DNA from: Flavobacterium filum DSM 17961
Lineage (GTDB): Bacteria; Bacteroidota; Bacteroidia; Flavobacteriales; Flavobacteriaceae
DNA: 64,000 nt
Assembly (NCBI RefSeq): GCF_000425465.1
Contig: NZ_AUDM01000012.1
Coordinates: 62,001-126,000, forward strand
Direction of reading: 5' to 3'
A program made the translations under genes and the position numbers. The notes beneath the pieces were generated by a model. That model was not told the origin of the DNA. It saw only the letters and a program-made list of their open reading frames with translations, and ran no database searches. Shown here one piece after another: positions 34,883 to 44,516 of this stretch. Positions within the stretch are counted from its first letter, which is position 1; each line of letters opens with the position of its first letter.

Positions 34883-36223
34883 ATGTATACCTTTTCAAGT
34901 AAATTAAAAGTTTTTTCCATTGTTCTGATAATTGTTGGATTGTTGGGAATTGGATATAGTTTTATCTCTGCTCCAAAAACCACAGCCGATGTAGAAAAAA
35001 TTCTTGAAGCTGAAGCCCATGGTCATCATGGTTCACACGATGCTCACGCTCATGATACGCATGGTCATGGTGCAAATGACGCAGCTGCTCACGCAGAACA
35101 TGAAGAGCATTTGAACCATGTTTTACATCAATTACAAAATAAGCCTTGGGCAGCTTTTTATGTTGCGGCATTATTTTTTATGTTGATTTCTTTAGGTGTT
35201 TTAGCCTTTTATGCTATTCAAAATGTAGCTCAAGCAGGATGGTCACCAGTATTGTTCAGAGTAATGCAAGGTATAACTGCCTATTTGCCTGTAGGTTCAA
35301 TAATATTTTTCTTATTGTTGGTTTTAGCAGCTTTTCATTTCAATCATTTATTTGTATGGATGGATCCAGAATTAGTAAACCCTGAAAGTCCAAAGTTTGA
35401 TAAATTGATTAATGGTAAAAAAGGCTACCTTAATGAATGGTTTTGGTTAATCAGAGCTTCAGTATTCATTATCGGATGGAATTTATACCGTCATTTTTCT
35501 AGAAAAAATTGTTTGGCACAAGACGAAGCATCAGACAATGCATTCTACAAAAAGAATTTTAATATTTCAGCAGGATTTTTAGTTTTCTTTATTGTAACAG
35601 AATCTATCATGTCTTGGGATTGGATTATGTCTGTTGATCCTCACTGGTTCTCTACCTTATTCGGATGGTATGTTTTCGCTTCTTTCTTTGTAAGTGGTAT
35701 TACAGTAATAGCAATGGTAACATTATACCTAAAATCAAAAGGATATTTAGAGTATGTAAATACTAGTCATATTCATGATCTAGCTAAATTTATGTTTGGT
35801 ATCAGTGTATTTTGGACATATTTGTGGTTCTCTCAATTCATGTTGATATGGTATTCAAATATTCCAGAAGAAGTAACATATTATGTTACTAGAATAGAAC
35901 AATATAATTTACCTTTCTTCGGAATGGTAGTCATGAACTTTGTATTCCCATTCTTGATTCTTATCAATACAGATTTCAAACGTATCACTTGGATTTTAGT
36001 TATGGCTGGAACAGTTATATTGTTAGGTCATTATGTTGATTTCTTCAACATGATTATGCCTGCAACTGTTGGCGACAGGTGGTTTATTGGAGTTGCAGAA
36101 ATTAGCTCATTGCTTTTCTTCTTAGGATTGTTTATTTTAGTTGTATTTACAGCTCTAACAAAAGCACCGCTTCTTCCAAAAAGAAATCCATTTATTGAAG
36201 AAAGTAAACATTTTCATTATTAA
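34883..36223 (+). CDS. actF: Alternative complex III subunit ActF with histidine-rich insert
   Basis: The 446-residue NrfD-like membrane protein is the paralogue of ActC and completes the membrane core, with about ten helices (for example LNEWFWLIRASVFIIGWNLYRH, SIMSWDWIMSVDPHWFSTLFGWY and WFIGVAEISSLLFFLGLFI). It is thought to lack the quinol site of ActC. After the first helix a loop at about residues 45-82 is extremely His/Ala-rich (HGHHGSHDAHAHDTHGHG and more), with around fifteen histidines. This is a plausible metal-binding tract. coxB follows after 19 bp. Confidence 0.95.
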   Translation: MYTFSSKLKVFSIVLIIVGLLGIGYSFISAPKTTADVEKILEAEAHGHHGSHDAHAHDTHGHGANDAAAHAEHEEHLNHVLHQLQNKPWAAFYVAALFFMLISLGVLAFYAIQNVAQAGWSPVLFRVMQGITAYLPVGSIIFFLLLVLAAFHFNHLFVWMDPELVNPESPKFDKLINGKKGYLNEWFWLIRASVFIIGWNLYRHFSRKNCLAQDEASDNAFYKKNFNISAGFLVFFIVTESIMSWDWIMSVDPHWFSTLFGWYVFASFFVSGITVIAMVTLYLKSKGYLEYVNTSHIHDLAKFMFGISVFWTYLWFSQFMLIWYSNIPEEVTYYVTRIEQYNLPFFGMVVMNFVFPFLILINTDFKRITWILVMAGTVILLGHYVDFFNMIMPATVGDRWFIGVAEISSLLFFLGLFILVVFTALTKAPLLPKRNPFIEESKHFHY

Positions 36224-36242
36224 TATTTAAAGATTTAGACAG

Positions 36243-37400
36243 ATGACAGGTTTGTTAATACTAGTTGTTTTAGTTTTAGTATCAATTGCAATTTGGCAAT
36301 TAACCAAAATATTTGATTTAACTCAAGTAGGTGGTGATTCATCAAATGCACAAATTGCAAATGATAATGATAATAATGTAAATGGTTATTTAATGTTTGC
36401 TTTTTTAGTATTCATTTATCTTACCACTATTTATTGTGTTGTAGAATATGGTCACTTTCCTTTAATGAGTAATTCTGCATCAGAACATGGTGTAGAAGTT
36501 GATAGATTAATGTGGATTTCAATGATTTTGATTTTCTTTGTTCAGACTATCACACAAGCTCTTCTACATTATTTTGCTTATAAGTATAGAGGTAAAAAAG
36601 GAAATAAAGCACTTTACTTTGCCGATAACAATAAATTAGAAATGATTTGGAGTATCATTCCGGCAATTACTTTGGCTGGTTTAATTCTTTATGGTTTATA
36701 TGCTTGGACAAATATTATGTTTGTAGATGAAGAAACTGAAAATCCAATGGTTGTTGAGATTTACGCTAAACAGTTTGGTTGGGAAGTAAGATATGCCGGA
36801 GAAGATAATGTTTTAGGTAAAGCGAATGTTCGATACATTGAAGGAACAAATACTTTAGGAGTAGATTTAGCTGATCCAAATACACAAGATGATATCCAAG
36901 CCAATGAATTACATTTACCAAAAGGTGTAAAAGTGCTTTTCAAAATTCGTTCACAAGATGTTTTGCACTCTGCATATATGCCTCATTTTAGAGCACAAAT
37001 GAATTGTGTTCCCGGAATGGTAACTCAGTTTGCGTTTATCCCTACTGTTACCACTGTAGAAATGAGAAATTCAAAAGCAATACAAGAAAAAGTTACTGAA
37101 ATCAATAGAATTAGAGCTGAGAAAAGTATCCAATTAGTTAAGGAAGGGAAAGCAGCTTTAGATCCCTATACTTTTGACTATTTGTTATTATGTAATAAAA
37201 TTTGTGGTAGATCTCACTACAATATGCAAATGAAAATTGTGGTAGAATCAAAAGAAGATTTTAAGAAGTGGCTTGGTGAAAAGACAACTTTTGCCCAAAA
37301 TGCAAAAGCTGAGAAAGAAGCCAATGAACAAAATGAAACAGTTATTGATACAACTGTGAATGTTACAAAAGACTCAACTCTAGTTGCGTCAAATAAATAA
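36243..37400 (+). CDS. coxB: Cytochrome c oxidase subunit II
   Basis: CoxB carries the binuclear CuA centre that receives electrons for the oxidase. The 385-residue protein has an unusual N-terminus with two helices (1-20 and about 48-72) before the standard pair (about 93-120 and 135-162). The CuA domain follows: DVLHSAYMPHFRAQMNCVPGM and LLCNKICGRSHYNMQMKIVVE, which supply the His, two Cys, His and Met ligands. A charged C-terminal tail (about 340-385) follows. It is the seventh gene of the operon, 22 bp before coxA. Confidence 0.97.
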   Translation: MTGLLILVVLVLVSIAIWQLTKIFDLTQVGGDSSNAQIANDNDNNVNGYLMFAFLVFIYLTTIYCVVEYGHFPLMSNSASEHGVEVDRLMWISMILIFFVQTITQALLHYFAYKYRGKKGNKALYFADNNKLEMIWSIIPAITLAGLILYGLYAWTNIMFVDEETENPMVVEIYAKQFGWEVRYAGEDNVLGKANVRYIEGTNTLGVDLADPNTQDDIQANELHLPKGVKVLFKIRSQDVLHSAYMPHFRAQMNCVPGMVTQFAFIPTVTTVEMRNSKAIQEKVTEINRIRAEKSIQLVKEGKAALDPYTFDYLLLCNKICGRSHYNMQMKIVVESKEDFKKWLGEKTTFAQNAKAEKEANEQNETVIDTTVNVTKDSTLVASNK

Positions 37401-37422
37401 TTAGTAAAAAATTGTTATAGAT

Positions 37423-39225
37423 ATGTCAGCACACGATCACGCACACGAACACGATCACGGACACGAGCACGAACATCACCATAAAGATACTTTCATTACA
37501 AAGTATATCTTTAGTATTGATCACAAAATGATTGCAAAACAATACCTAATCACTGGATTGATTATGGGTATTATTGGTGTGGCAATGTCTTTATTGTTTA
37601 GAATGCAATTGGCATGGCCGGAAGAATCTTTTAAAATTTTCAACGTTCTCCTAGGAGATAAATTTGCTCCTGAAGGTGTGATGAGAAACGATATTTACCT
37701 TGCTTTAGTTACCATTCACGGTACTATCATGGTATTCTTTGTATTAACAGCAGGATTAAGTGGAACATTTAGTAATTTATTAATTCCATTGCAATTAGGA
37801 GCCCGTGATATGGCTTCAGGTTTCATGAACATGATTTCTTATTGGTTATTCTTTTTGTCAAGTGTAATCATGGTTATTTCTTTGTTCGTAGAATCAGGAC
37901 CAGCGTCAGCCGGTTGGACAATTTATCCTCCATTAAGTGCATTACCTCAAGCTATTCCTGGTTCTGGAGCCGGTATGACTTTATGGTTAGTTTCTATGGC
38001 AATATTTATTGCTTCTTCTTTGATGGGTTCATTGAACTACGTTGTAACGGTTATCAATTTAAGAACTAAAGGTATGTCAATGACTAGAATGCCATTAACC
38101 ATTTGGGCATTTTTTATCACTGCGATTATTGGTATTGTGTCTTTCCCAGTTCTTTTATCAGCTGCATTATTGTTGATTTTTGATAGAAGTTTTGGCACTT
38201 CATTCTTCTTATCAGATATCTTTATTTCTGGTGAAGTTTTACATTACCAAGGTGGTTCACCCGTATTGTTTGAGCACTTATTTTGGTTCTTAGGCCACCC
38301 TGAAGTTTACATCGTATTATTACCAGCATTAGGTATAACTTCTGAAATTATTGCAACGAATGCTCGAAAACCAATCTTTGGATACCGAGCGATGATTGCA
38401 TCAATCATTGCAATTGCATTCCTTTCTACAATTGTATGGGGTCACCATATGTTCGTTTCGGGTATGAATCCATTTTTAGGCTCTGTATTTACTTTTACAA
38501 CTTTGTTGATTGCAATTCCATCTGCTGTTAAAGCATTTAATTACATCACAACTCTATGGAAAGGTAACTTACAATTAAATCCTGCAATGTTATTTTCTAT
38601 TGGATTAGTATCTACATTCATTACCGGAGGTTTAACTGGTATTATTTTAGGAGATAGTACATTAGATATTAATGTTCACGATACTTATTTCGTTGTTGCT
38701 CACTTCCACTTAGTAATGGGTATTTCTGCTCTTTATGGAATGTTTGCCGGTATTTATCATTGGTATCCAAGAATGTTTGGAAGAATGTTGAATAAAAATT
38801 TAGGATATGTTCACTTCTGGGTAACGGCTGTTTGTGCGTATGGAGTTTTCTTCCCAATGCACTTTATAGGTATGGCAGGTCTTCCAAGACGTTATTATAC
38901 CAATACAGCATTCCCGTTATTTGATGATTTGCAAAATGTAAATGTTGTTATTACCATGTTTGCTTTAATTGGTGGTGCATTCCAATTGGTATTTATTTGG
39001 AACTTCTTCCATAGTATGTTCTATGGTAAAAAAGCGGAAATGAACCCATGGCGTTCAAATACTTTAGAGTGGACAGCACCAGTTGAACACATGCACGGCA
39101 ACTGGCCGGGAGCTCTTCCAGAAGTACATAGATGGCCTTATGATTACAGTAAACCGGGGCATGATGAAGATTTTGTTCCGCAAACAGTTCCAATGGGTCC
39201 TGATGAAGAACAATTACACCATTAA
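37423..39225 (+). CDS. coxA: Cytochrome c oxidase subunit I (aa3-type)
   Basis: CoxA holds heme a, heme a3 and CuB and reduces oxygen while pumping protons. The 600-residue protein has twelve helices and the invariant ligands: HGTIMVFFV (heme a), WFLGHPEVYIVLLPALG (CuB His and cross-linked Tyr), WGHHMFVSGM (CuB) and HDTYFVVAHFHLVMG (a3 and a). The first 22 residues are almost entirely His, Asp and Glu, with nine or more histidines, an unusual cytoplasmic tract. It ends the operon at a strong terminator. The remaining oxidase genes lie 20 kb downstream. Confidence 0.98.
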   Translation: MSAHDHAHEHDHGHEHEHHHKDTFITKYIFSIDHKMIAKQYLITGLIMGIIGVAMSLLFRMQLAWPEESFKIFNVLLGDKFAPEGVMRNDIYLALVTIHGTIMVFFVLTAGLSGTFSNLLIPLQLGARDMASGFMNMISYWLFFLSSVIMVISLFVESGPASAGWTIYPPLSALPQAIPGSGAGMTLWLVSMAIFIASSLMGSLNYVVTVINLRTKGMSMTRMPLTIWAFFITAIIGIVSFPVLLSAALLLIFDRSFGTSFFLSDIFISGEVLHYQGGSPVLFEHLFWFLGHPEVYIVLLPALGITSEIIATNARKPIFGYRAMIASIIAIAFLSTIVWGHHMFVSGMNPFLGSVFTFTTLLIAIPSAVKAFNYITTLWKGNLQLNPAMLFSIGLVSTFITGGLTGIILGDSTLDINVHDTYFVVAHFHLVMGISALYGMFAGIYHWYPRMFGRMLNKNLGYVHFWVTAVCAYGVFFPMHFIGMAGLPRRYYTNTAFPLFDDLQNVNVVITMFALIGGAFQLVFIWNFFHSMFYGKKAEMNPWRSNTLEWTAPVEHMHGNWPGALPEVHRWPYDYSKPGHDEDFVPQTVPMGPDEEQLHH

Positions 39226-39250
39226 AATTTAATATAATTTTTAATATATA

Positions 39251-39283
39251 ACGAAGTCCTTTTTTAAGGGCTTCGTTTTTTTA
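39251..39283 (+). terminator. Terminator of the act-cox operon
   Basis: ACGAAGTCC (39251-39259) pairs with GGGCTTCGT (39268-39276, one T-G pair) and is followed by T-rich sequence. Confidence 0.9.
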
Positions 39284-39302
39284 TTTTGCATATTCATTTC
39301 CC

Positions 39303-39310
39303 TATATTTG
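39303..39310 (+). promoter_or_regulatory. Candidate ruvB promoter -7 box
   Basis: TATATTTG ends four bases before the ruvB ATG, so the transcript would be leaderless or nearly so. The TTTG at 39285-39288 is only 14 bp upstream, short for the consensus. Confidence 0.45.
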
Positions 39311-39314
39311 TTAC

Positions 39315-40337
39315 ATGAACGAACATTTAGACCCAACTAATAATAAATACAATTCTGAGGAGCTTGACTTAGAAAAAAAATTGCGTCCACTTTCTTTTAA
39401 TGATTTTAGTGGACAAGACCAAATTTTAGATAATCTAAAGGTATTTGTTGAAGCGGCCAATCTTCGCAATGAAGCACTTGATCATGCTCTGTTTCATGGT
39501 CCACCGGGATTAGGAAAGACTACTCTTGCAAATATTTTAGCGAACGAATTAGGGGTAGGAATAAAAATTACTTCAGGGCCAGTGTTAGATAAACCAGGAG
39601 ATTTAGCTGGTCTGCTGACCAATTTAGAAGAGCGTGATGTACTATTTATTGATGAGATTCATCGTCTAAGTCCAATTGTTGAAGAGTATTTATATTCAGC
39701 AATGGAAGATTTCAAAATTGACATCATGATTGAATCCGGGCCTAATGCTAGAACTGTTCAAATCAATTTGAACCCGTTTACTTTAGTAGGTGCAACTACA
39801 CGTTCAGGATTGCTTACTGCACCAATGCGGGCTCGTTTTGGAATTCAAAGCCGGTTACACTATTATAATACGGAACTTCTAACAACAATTGTACAAAGAA
39901 GTGCATCAATTTTAAAAGTACCTATTTCAATGGAAGCAGCAATAGAAGTAGCCGGCAGAAGTAGAGGAACTCCCCGAATTGCGAATGCTCTTTTAAGAAG
40001 AGTTCGCGATTTTGCTCAAATTAAAGGAAATGGTAAAATTGATATAGAAATTGCTAAATACGCTTTGCAAGCATTAAATGTAGATGCTCATGGTTTAGAC
40101 GAAATGGATAATAAAATCCTTACTACGATCATTGATAAATTTAAAGGAGGTCCGGTTGGTCTATCAACATTAGCAACAGCTGTTTCCGAAAGTGGTGAAA
40201 CCATAGAAGAAGTGTATGAACCTTTTTTAATTCAAGAAGGTTTCATCATGCGAACGCCTAGAGGTAGAGAAGTAACAGAGAAAGCCTATAAGCATTTAGG
40301 AAAGATTAGAACGAATATTCAAGGGGGACTTTTTTAA
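39315..40337 (+). CDS. ruvB: Holliday junction branch-migration helicase RuvB
   Basis: RuvB is the hexameric AAA+ motor that drives Holliday junctions with RuvA. The 340-residue protein has [12 protein letters not shown], Walker [13 protein letters not shown], Walker [10 protein letters not shown], sensor [18 protein letters not shown] and [18 protein letters not shown]. The winged-helix C-terminus is [20 protein letters not shown]. Length is normal. ruvA is 4.2 kb away, so the two are not an operon here. It follows the act-cox terminator closely. Confidence 0.99.
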   Translation: MNEHLDPTNNKYNSEELDLEKKLRPLSFNDFSGQDQILDNLKVFVEAANLRNEALDHALFHGPPGLGKTTLANILANELGVGIKITSGPVLDKPGDLAGLLTNLEERDVLFIDEIHRLSPIVEEYLYSAMEDFKIDIMIESGPNARTVQINLNPFTLVGATTRSGLLTAPMRARFGIQSRLHYYNTELLTTIVQRSASILKVPISMEAAIEVAGRSRGTPRIANALLRRVRDFAQIKGNGKIDIEIAKYALQALNVDAHGLDEMDNKILTTIIDKFKGGPVGLSTLATAVSESGETIEEVYEPFLIQEGFIMRTPRGREVTEKAYKHLGKIRTNIQGGLF

Positions 40338-40341
40338 TTGC

Positions 40342-40375
40342 AATCTTGTCTTTCTGAGGTACGAGAAATCTCATT
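40342..40375. repeat. Possible dispersed repeat fragment before queG
   Basis: The stretch TCTTTCTGAGGTACGAGAAATCTC resembles, from memory, a short intergenic element common in flavobacteria. It includes a GAGA/TCTC inverted pair. It occurs only once in this window. Confidence 0.25.
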
Positions 40376-40384
40376 TGTTAAGTT

Positions 40385-41308
40385 TTGATAAATTCTAAAG
40401 AAAAATATTCAGAAATGATTAAAGCCGAATCCAAAAGACTCGGCTTTTTGTCTTGCGGCATTTCCAAAGCCGGTTTTCTTGAAGAAGAAGTTCCCAGACT
40501 AGAAAATTGGCTTAACAAAAACATGCAGGGTCAAATGTTTTACATGGAAAACCATTTTGACAAGCGTTTAAATCCAACATTGTTAGTAGAAGGTGCCAAA
40601 AGTGTCATTTCCTTATTATTGAATTATTATCCATCCGAATTTCAAAACCAAGAAAGTTATAAAATTTCAAAATATGCCTACGGACAAGATTATCATTTTG
40701 TCATCAAAGAAAAACTGAAAGAACTTTTACACTTCATACAAACAGAAATAGGCGAAGTGTCCGGACGAGCCTTTGTTGATTCTGCTCCGGTGTTAGACAA
40801 AGCTTGGGCGGCCAAAAGTGGTTTGGGTTGGATGGGAAAAAACACCAACCTCATAACCCAAAAAGTGGGTTCTTTCTATTTTATTTCTGAACTAATTGTG
40901 GATGTAGAATTAGAATATGATGCTCCAACTACCGACCATTGCGGTTCGTGCACAGCCTGCATTGATGAATGCCCAACCGAAGCCATTGTTGCTCCGTATG
41001 TAGTGGATGGCAGCAAATGCATCTCCTATTTCACAATTGAGTTAAAAGAAAATATTCCCACCGAAATGAAAGGTAAATTGGATGACTGGATGTTTGGTTG
41101 CGATGTCTGCCAAGATGTTTGTCCTTGGAACCGTTTTTCAAAGCCCCATAACGAACCGCTTTTTCAAGCTAATCCCGAACTACTTTCTTTTACCAAAAAA
41201 GATTGGGAGGAAATTACAGAAGATGTTTTTAAAAAAGTATTTAAAGATTCAGCGGTTAAACGAACGAAGTTGGAGGGGTTGAGAAGGAATGTGGAGTTTT
41301 TGAAATAA
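40385..41308 (+). CDS. queG: Epoxyqueuosine reductase
   Basis: QueG is the cobalamin-dependent enzyme that reduces epoxyqueuosine to queuosine in the wobble base of certain tRNAs. The 307-residue protein has the N-terminal corrinoid-type region ([63 protein letters not shown]). Two 4Fe-4S motifs follow, [12 protein letters not shown] and [11 protein letters not shown]. The start is TTG at 40385. An in-frame stop at 40379 blocks earlier starts, and the ATG at 40415 would remove the family's usual KYSEMIKAE lead. Confidence 0.96.
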   Translation: MINSKEKYSEMIKAESKRLGFLSCGISKAGFLEEEVPRLENWLNKNMQGQMFYMENHFDKRLNPTLLVEGAKSVISLLLNYYPSEFQNQESYKISKYAYGQDYHFVIKEKLKELLHFIQTEIGEVSGRAFVDSAPVLDKAWAAKSGLGWMGKNTNLITQKVGSFYFISELIVDVELEYDAPTTDHCGSCTACIDECPTEAIVAPYVVDGSKCISYFTIELKENIPTEMKGKLDDWMFGCDVCQDVCPWNRFSKPHNEPLFQANPELLSFTKKDWEEITEDVFKKVFKDSAVKRTKLEGLRRNVEFLK

Positions 41309-41366
41309 AAAAAAAGAGTATTAGCAAATTTTCACTTAACATTAAAAAATTAAAAAAACTAAAACC

Positions 41367-41939
41367 ATGAAAAATATAGTGATATATGCATTTTTTTTAT
41401 CTCTTTTTGGATGTAATAGTTCAGGTATAAATAAAAAGACAAATGTAAACATTAATAATATAGTTGAAAACGAGAGGGTTATCATGACTTTTGAGATTTA
41501 TAAAGATGATTTAAAATTTATGAGTGAAAAGTATGATATTGATTTTTGTAAACCAGAAATTGGAGATGTTACTACTATTAAACTTTTTTATGAAATGTGT
41601 GTCTATGATATTCATTTAGAATTAAAAAATAGTTTGATTTTAAGAGAAAGAGAAAAAGTGTTGACTAAATGGAAAAACAATAGAAATTATAATCCTAAGT
41701 TACATTTTGTGTTTGAAAACGAAAAACAAAATTTTCCAAGTTTAAGTTTTTTGAAAGCTATGGATTTTTATAAAAGTGATGATTTAGAAGTGTATTTAAA
41801 TGAATTTAAAAAAGAAATTATTAAAATGTATTTATCAAAACAAAATCCTTCTATTACACCGTGCATAGAAAATGAGGGTTATTCTAATTGGAAAATTTGG
41901 GAAAAGGATTCATTAAATGAAATTCAAATTCAAAAATAA
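41367..41939 (+). CDS. Hypothetical lipoprotein
   Basis: The 190-residue protein has a lipoprotein signal (MKNIVIYAFFLSLFGC, lipid cysteine at 16) and is otherwise a Lys/Asn/Glu-rich, probably mixed helical domain with four further cysteines scattered at wide spacing. I do not recognise the family. Its codons are visibly richer in A/T than those of queG and maeB on either side, and flanking spacers (41309-41366, 41940-42138) are also very A/T-rich. Recent acquisition or fast evolution is therefore possible. There is no partner gene and no promoter box that stands out. Confidence 0.75.
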   Translation: MKNIVIYAFFLSLFGCNSSGINKKTNVNINNIVENERVIMTFEIYKDDLKFMSEKYDIDFCKPEIGDVTTIKLFYEMCVYDIHLELKNSLILREREKVLTKWKNNRNYNPKLHFVFENEKQNFPSLSFLKAMDFYKSDDLEVYLNEFKKEIIKMYLSKQNPSITPCIENEGYSNWKIWEKDSLNEIQIQK

Positions 41940-42103
41940 ATTTTAATAGGATTTAAAATGTGATTGAAAAACTTAAAAAAGAAATGACAAGGTAATTTTG
42001 AAATATTTATTTTATCAATTAGTTTATTTATAAACCCAAAAATTTTTTAAAAATTTACCCAAAAAAGAACTTCCTTAAAATTTCAATATTCCCATAACTC
42101 TCT

Positions 42104-42111
42104 TACCTTTG
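42104..42111 (+). promoter_or_regulatory. Candidate maeB promoter -7 box
   Basis: TACCTTTG lies 27 bp before the maeB start codon and matches TAnnTTTG; upstream only a partial element (TTTC) is present. Confidence 0.55.
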
Positions 42112-42138
42112 TGAGTCAAACATAGAAGAATCAAATTC

Positions 42139-44436
42139 ATGCACAAAGACACCAAACGCAGAGAAGCCCTTTTATACCACGCAAAACCAAATCCAGGGAA
42201 AATTCAAGTTGTTCCTACTAAAAAATATGCAACACAACGTGATTTGTCGTTGGCTTATTCACCTGGTGTGGCCGAACCTTGTTTGGAAATTGCCAAAGAT
42301 GTCAATAACGTTTATAAATACACCGCCAAAGGAAACTTGGTAGCTGTAATCACTAATGGAACGGCTGTTTTAGGTTTGGGCGATATTGGTCCAGAAGCCT
42401 CAAAACCGGTGATGGAAGGAAAGGCTTTACTCTTCAAAATTTTTGCCGATATTGATGTGTTTGATATTGAAGTGGGCACAAAAGACATAGATGCATTTAT
42501 CGAAACCGTAAAAAATATCGCTCCAACTTTTGGAGGAATCAACTTAGAAGATATTAAAGCTCCCGAATCGTTTGAAATCGAACGCCGTTTGGTGGAAGAA
42601 TTAAACATTCCGGTGATGCATGATGACCAACACGGGACAGCCATTATTTCCTCTGCAGCTTTATTGAATGCTTTAGAACTAGCCAATAAAAAAGCAGATG
42701 AAGTAAAAATTGTGGTTTCAGGAGCCGGTTCGGCTGCCTTGGCTTGCGCTAATTTATACCTTTTATTAGGTGTAAAAGCTGAAAATATCATCATGTTTGA
42801 TAAAGATGGAGTGCTTCATACAGAAAGAACAGATTTATCGCCATTGCAACAAAAATATACATCCGGAAAAAAAGGAACAACCCTAGGTGAAGCGATGAAA
42901 GGAGCCGATGTTTTCCTTGGATTATCTGCCGGAAATATTTTAACACCGCAAATGTTACTCGATATGACTCACGACCCGATTGTTTTTGCTATGGCTAATC
43001 CGGTTCCTGAAATTGATTATAATGTTGCTATCAATACTCGAGAAGATATTATCATGGCAACCGGACGTTCTGACCATCCTAATCAAGTGAATAACGTGCT
43101 TGGTTTTCCGTATATTTTTAGAGGAGCATTGGATGTTAGAGCAACTAAAATTAATGAAGCGATGAAAATGGCTGCTGTTCATGCGTTAGCCGAATTAGCC
43201 AAAATGCCCGTACCAGAACAAGTAAATATTGCTTATGGCGAAACCAAATTGAATTTTGGTCGTGATTATATTATTCCAAAACCATTTGACCCTCGACTAA
43301 TTACAATTGTAGCTCCGGCGGTTGCTAAAGCAGCGATGGATTCCGGTGTGGCACAAAACCCTATTTTGGATTGGGAAAAATATGAAGAAGAATTAGCCGA
43401 AAGATTGGGTTCTGATAATAAAATGGTGCGTTTGTTGGCGAATCGTGCAAAAACTGACCCAAAACGAATTGTTTTTGCAGAAGCGGATCATTTAGATGTA
43501 TTGAAAGCAGCTCAAATCGTGATGGAAGAAGGGATTGGAAAGCCTATCCTTTTAGGAAATAAAGAAACCATTTTAGAATTAAAAGAGGAAATTGGTTTTG
43601 ATGCCGATGTGCCTATTTTAGACCCTAAAACCAAAGAATTGGATGAAAAACGAATGCAATATGCCAATTCTTTTTGGGAATCAAGAAAACGCCGTGGAAT
43701 CACTTTGTTAGACGCTCAAAAATGGATGCGTGAACGCAATTATTTTGCTTCTATGATGGTGAATGAAGGGGAGGCGGATGCATTAGTAACGGGTTATTCC
43801 AGAAGTTATCCTTCTACTGTAAAGCCAATAATGCAATTGATTGATAAAGCTCCGGGTGTAACCAGAATCGCTACTACTAATATGATGATGACCAATCGGG
43901 GACCAATATTTTTCTCTGACACCGCCATAAATGTAGATCCATCAGCTGATGATTTGGCCAAAATTGCCCTGATGACCGCCAAGACAGTGAAAATGTTTGG
44001 AATGCAACCCGTTATAGCTATGACCTCCTATTCCAATTTTGGTTCATCAAGTAATGAAACCGCTGAAAAAGTGAGTAAAGCAGTAGCCTATTTACATAAA
44101 TATTATCCGGATTTAATAGTAGATGGAGAAATACAAGTTGATTTTGCTCTTAATCCTGAAATGTTGAAAGACAAGTTTCCTTTTTCAAAATTGGCTGGTA
44201 AAAAAGTAAATACGCTTATTTTTCCAAACTTAGAGGCGGCAAATATCAATTATAAAATGTTGAAAGAATTGTATAAGGTTGATTCCATTGGGCCTATTAT
44301 GTTAGGTTTGGATAAACCCGCTCACATTTTTCAATTGGGTGCTAGCGTTGAAGAAATGGTCAATATGGCAGCAGTTGCAGTAGTTGATGCTCAGGAAAAA
44401 GAAAAGCGTTATAAGTCAATTAAAGTGAGTTTTTAA
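42139..44436 (+). CDS. maeB: NADP-dependent malic enzyme fused to phosphotransacetylase-like domain
   Basis: MaeB decarboxylates malate to pyruvate with NADP reduction, feeding biosynthesis. The 765-residue protein has the malic enzyme half (about 1-420: YSPGVAEPCLEIA, NGTAVLGLGDIGPEASKPVMEGKALL, NLEDIKAPESFEIE, MHDDQHGTAII, VVSGAGSAALACANLYL). A C-terminal phosphotransacetylase-like domain (about 430-765: RIVFAEADHLDVLKAAQ, DALVTGYSRSYPSTVKPIMQLI, FALNPEM) follows; in characterised hybrids it is regulatory, for example acetyl-CoA sensing, and not catalytic. Length and order are standard. It is transcribed alone, upstream of ruvA. Confidence 0.97.
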   Translation: MHKDTKRREALLYHAKPNPGKIQVVPTKKYATQRDLSLAYSPGVAEPCLEIAKDVNNVYKYTAKGNLVAVITNGTAVLGLGDIGPEASKPVMEGKALLFKIFADIDVFDIEVGTKDIDAFIETVKNIAPTFGGINLEDIKAPESFEIERRLVEELNIPVMHDDQHGTAIISSAALLNALELANKKADEVKIVVSGAGSAALACANLYLLLGVKAENIIMFDKDGVLHTERTDLSPLQQKYTSGKKGTTLGEAMKGADVFLGLSAGNILTPQMLLDMTHDPIVFAMANPVPEIDYNVAINTREDIIMATGRSDHPNQVNNVLGFPYIFRGALDVRATKINEAMKMAAVHALAELAKMPVPEQVNIAYGETKLNFGRDYIIPKPFDPRLITIVAPAVAKAAMDSGVAQNPILDWEKYEEELAERLGSDNKMVRLLANRAKTDPKRIVFAEADHLDVLKAAQIVMEEGIGKPILLGNKETILELKEEIGFDADVPILDPKTKELDEKRMQYANSFWESRKRRGITLLDAQKWMRERNYFASMMVNEGEADALVTGYSRSYPSTVKPIMQLIDKAPGVTRIATTNMMMTNRGPIFFSDTAINVDPSADDLAKIALMTAKTVKMFGMQPVIAMTSYSNFGSSSNETAEKVSKAVAYLHKYYPDLIVDGEIQVDFALNPEMLKDKFPFSKLAGKKVNTLIFPNLEAANINYKMLKELYKVDSIGPIMLGLDKPAHIFQLGASVEEMVNMAAVAVVDAQEKEKRYKSIKVSF

Positions 44437-44467
44437 CTAAAATTTACGTTATTAATCGTTTTGTTGA

Positions 44468-44496
44468 TTGATAATTAAAGTTTTTTGTTACATTTG
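44468..44496 (+). promoter_or_regulatory. Candidate ruvA-sprA promoter
   Basis: TTG (44468-44470), 18-bp spacer, TACATTTG (44489-44496), 20 bp before ruvA. It would also drive sprA, which starts three bases after ruvA. Confidence 0.6.
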
Positions 44497-44516
44497 AAAA
44501 CTAACTTTTATCAAAT

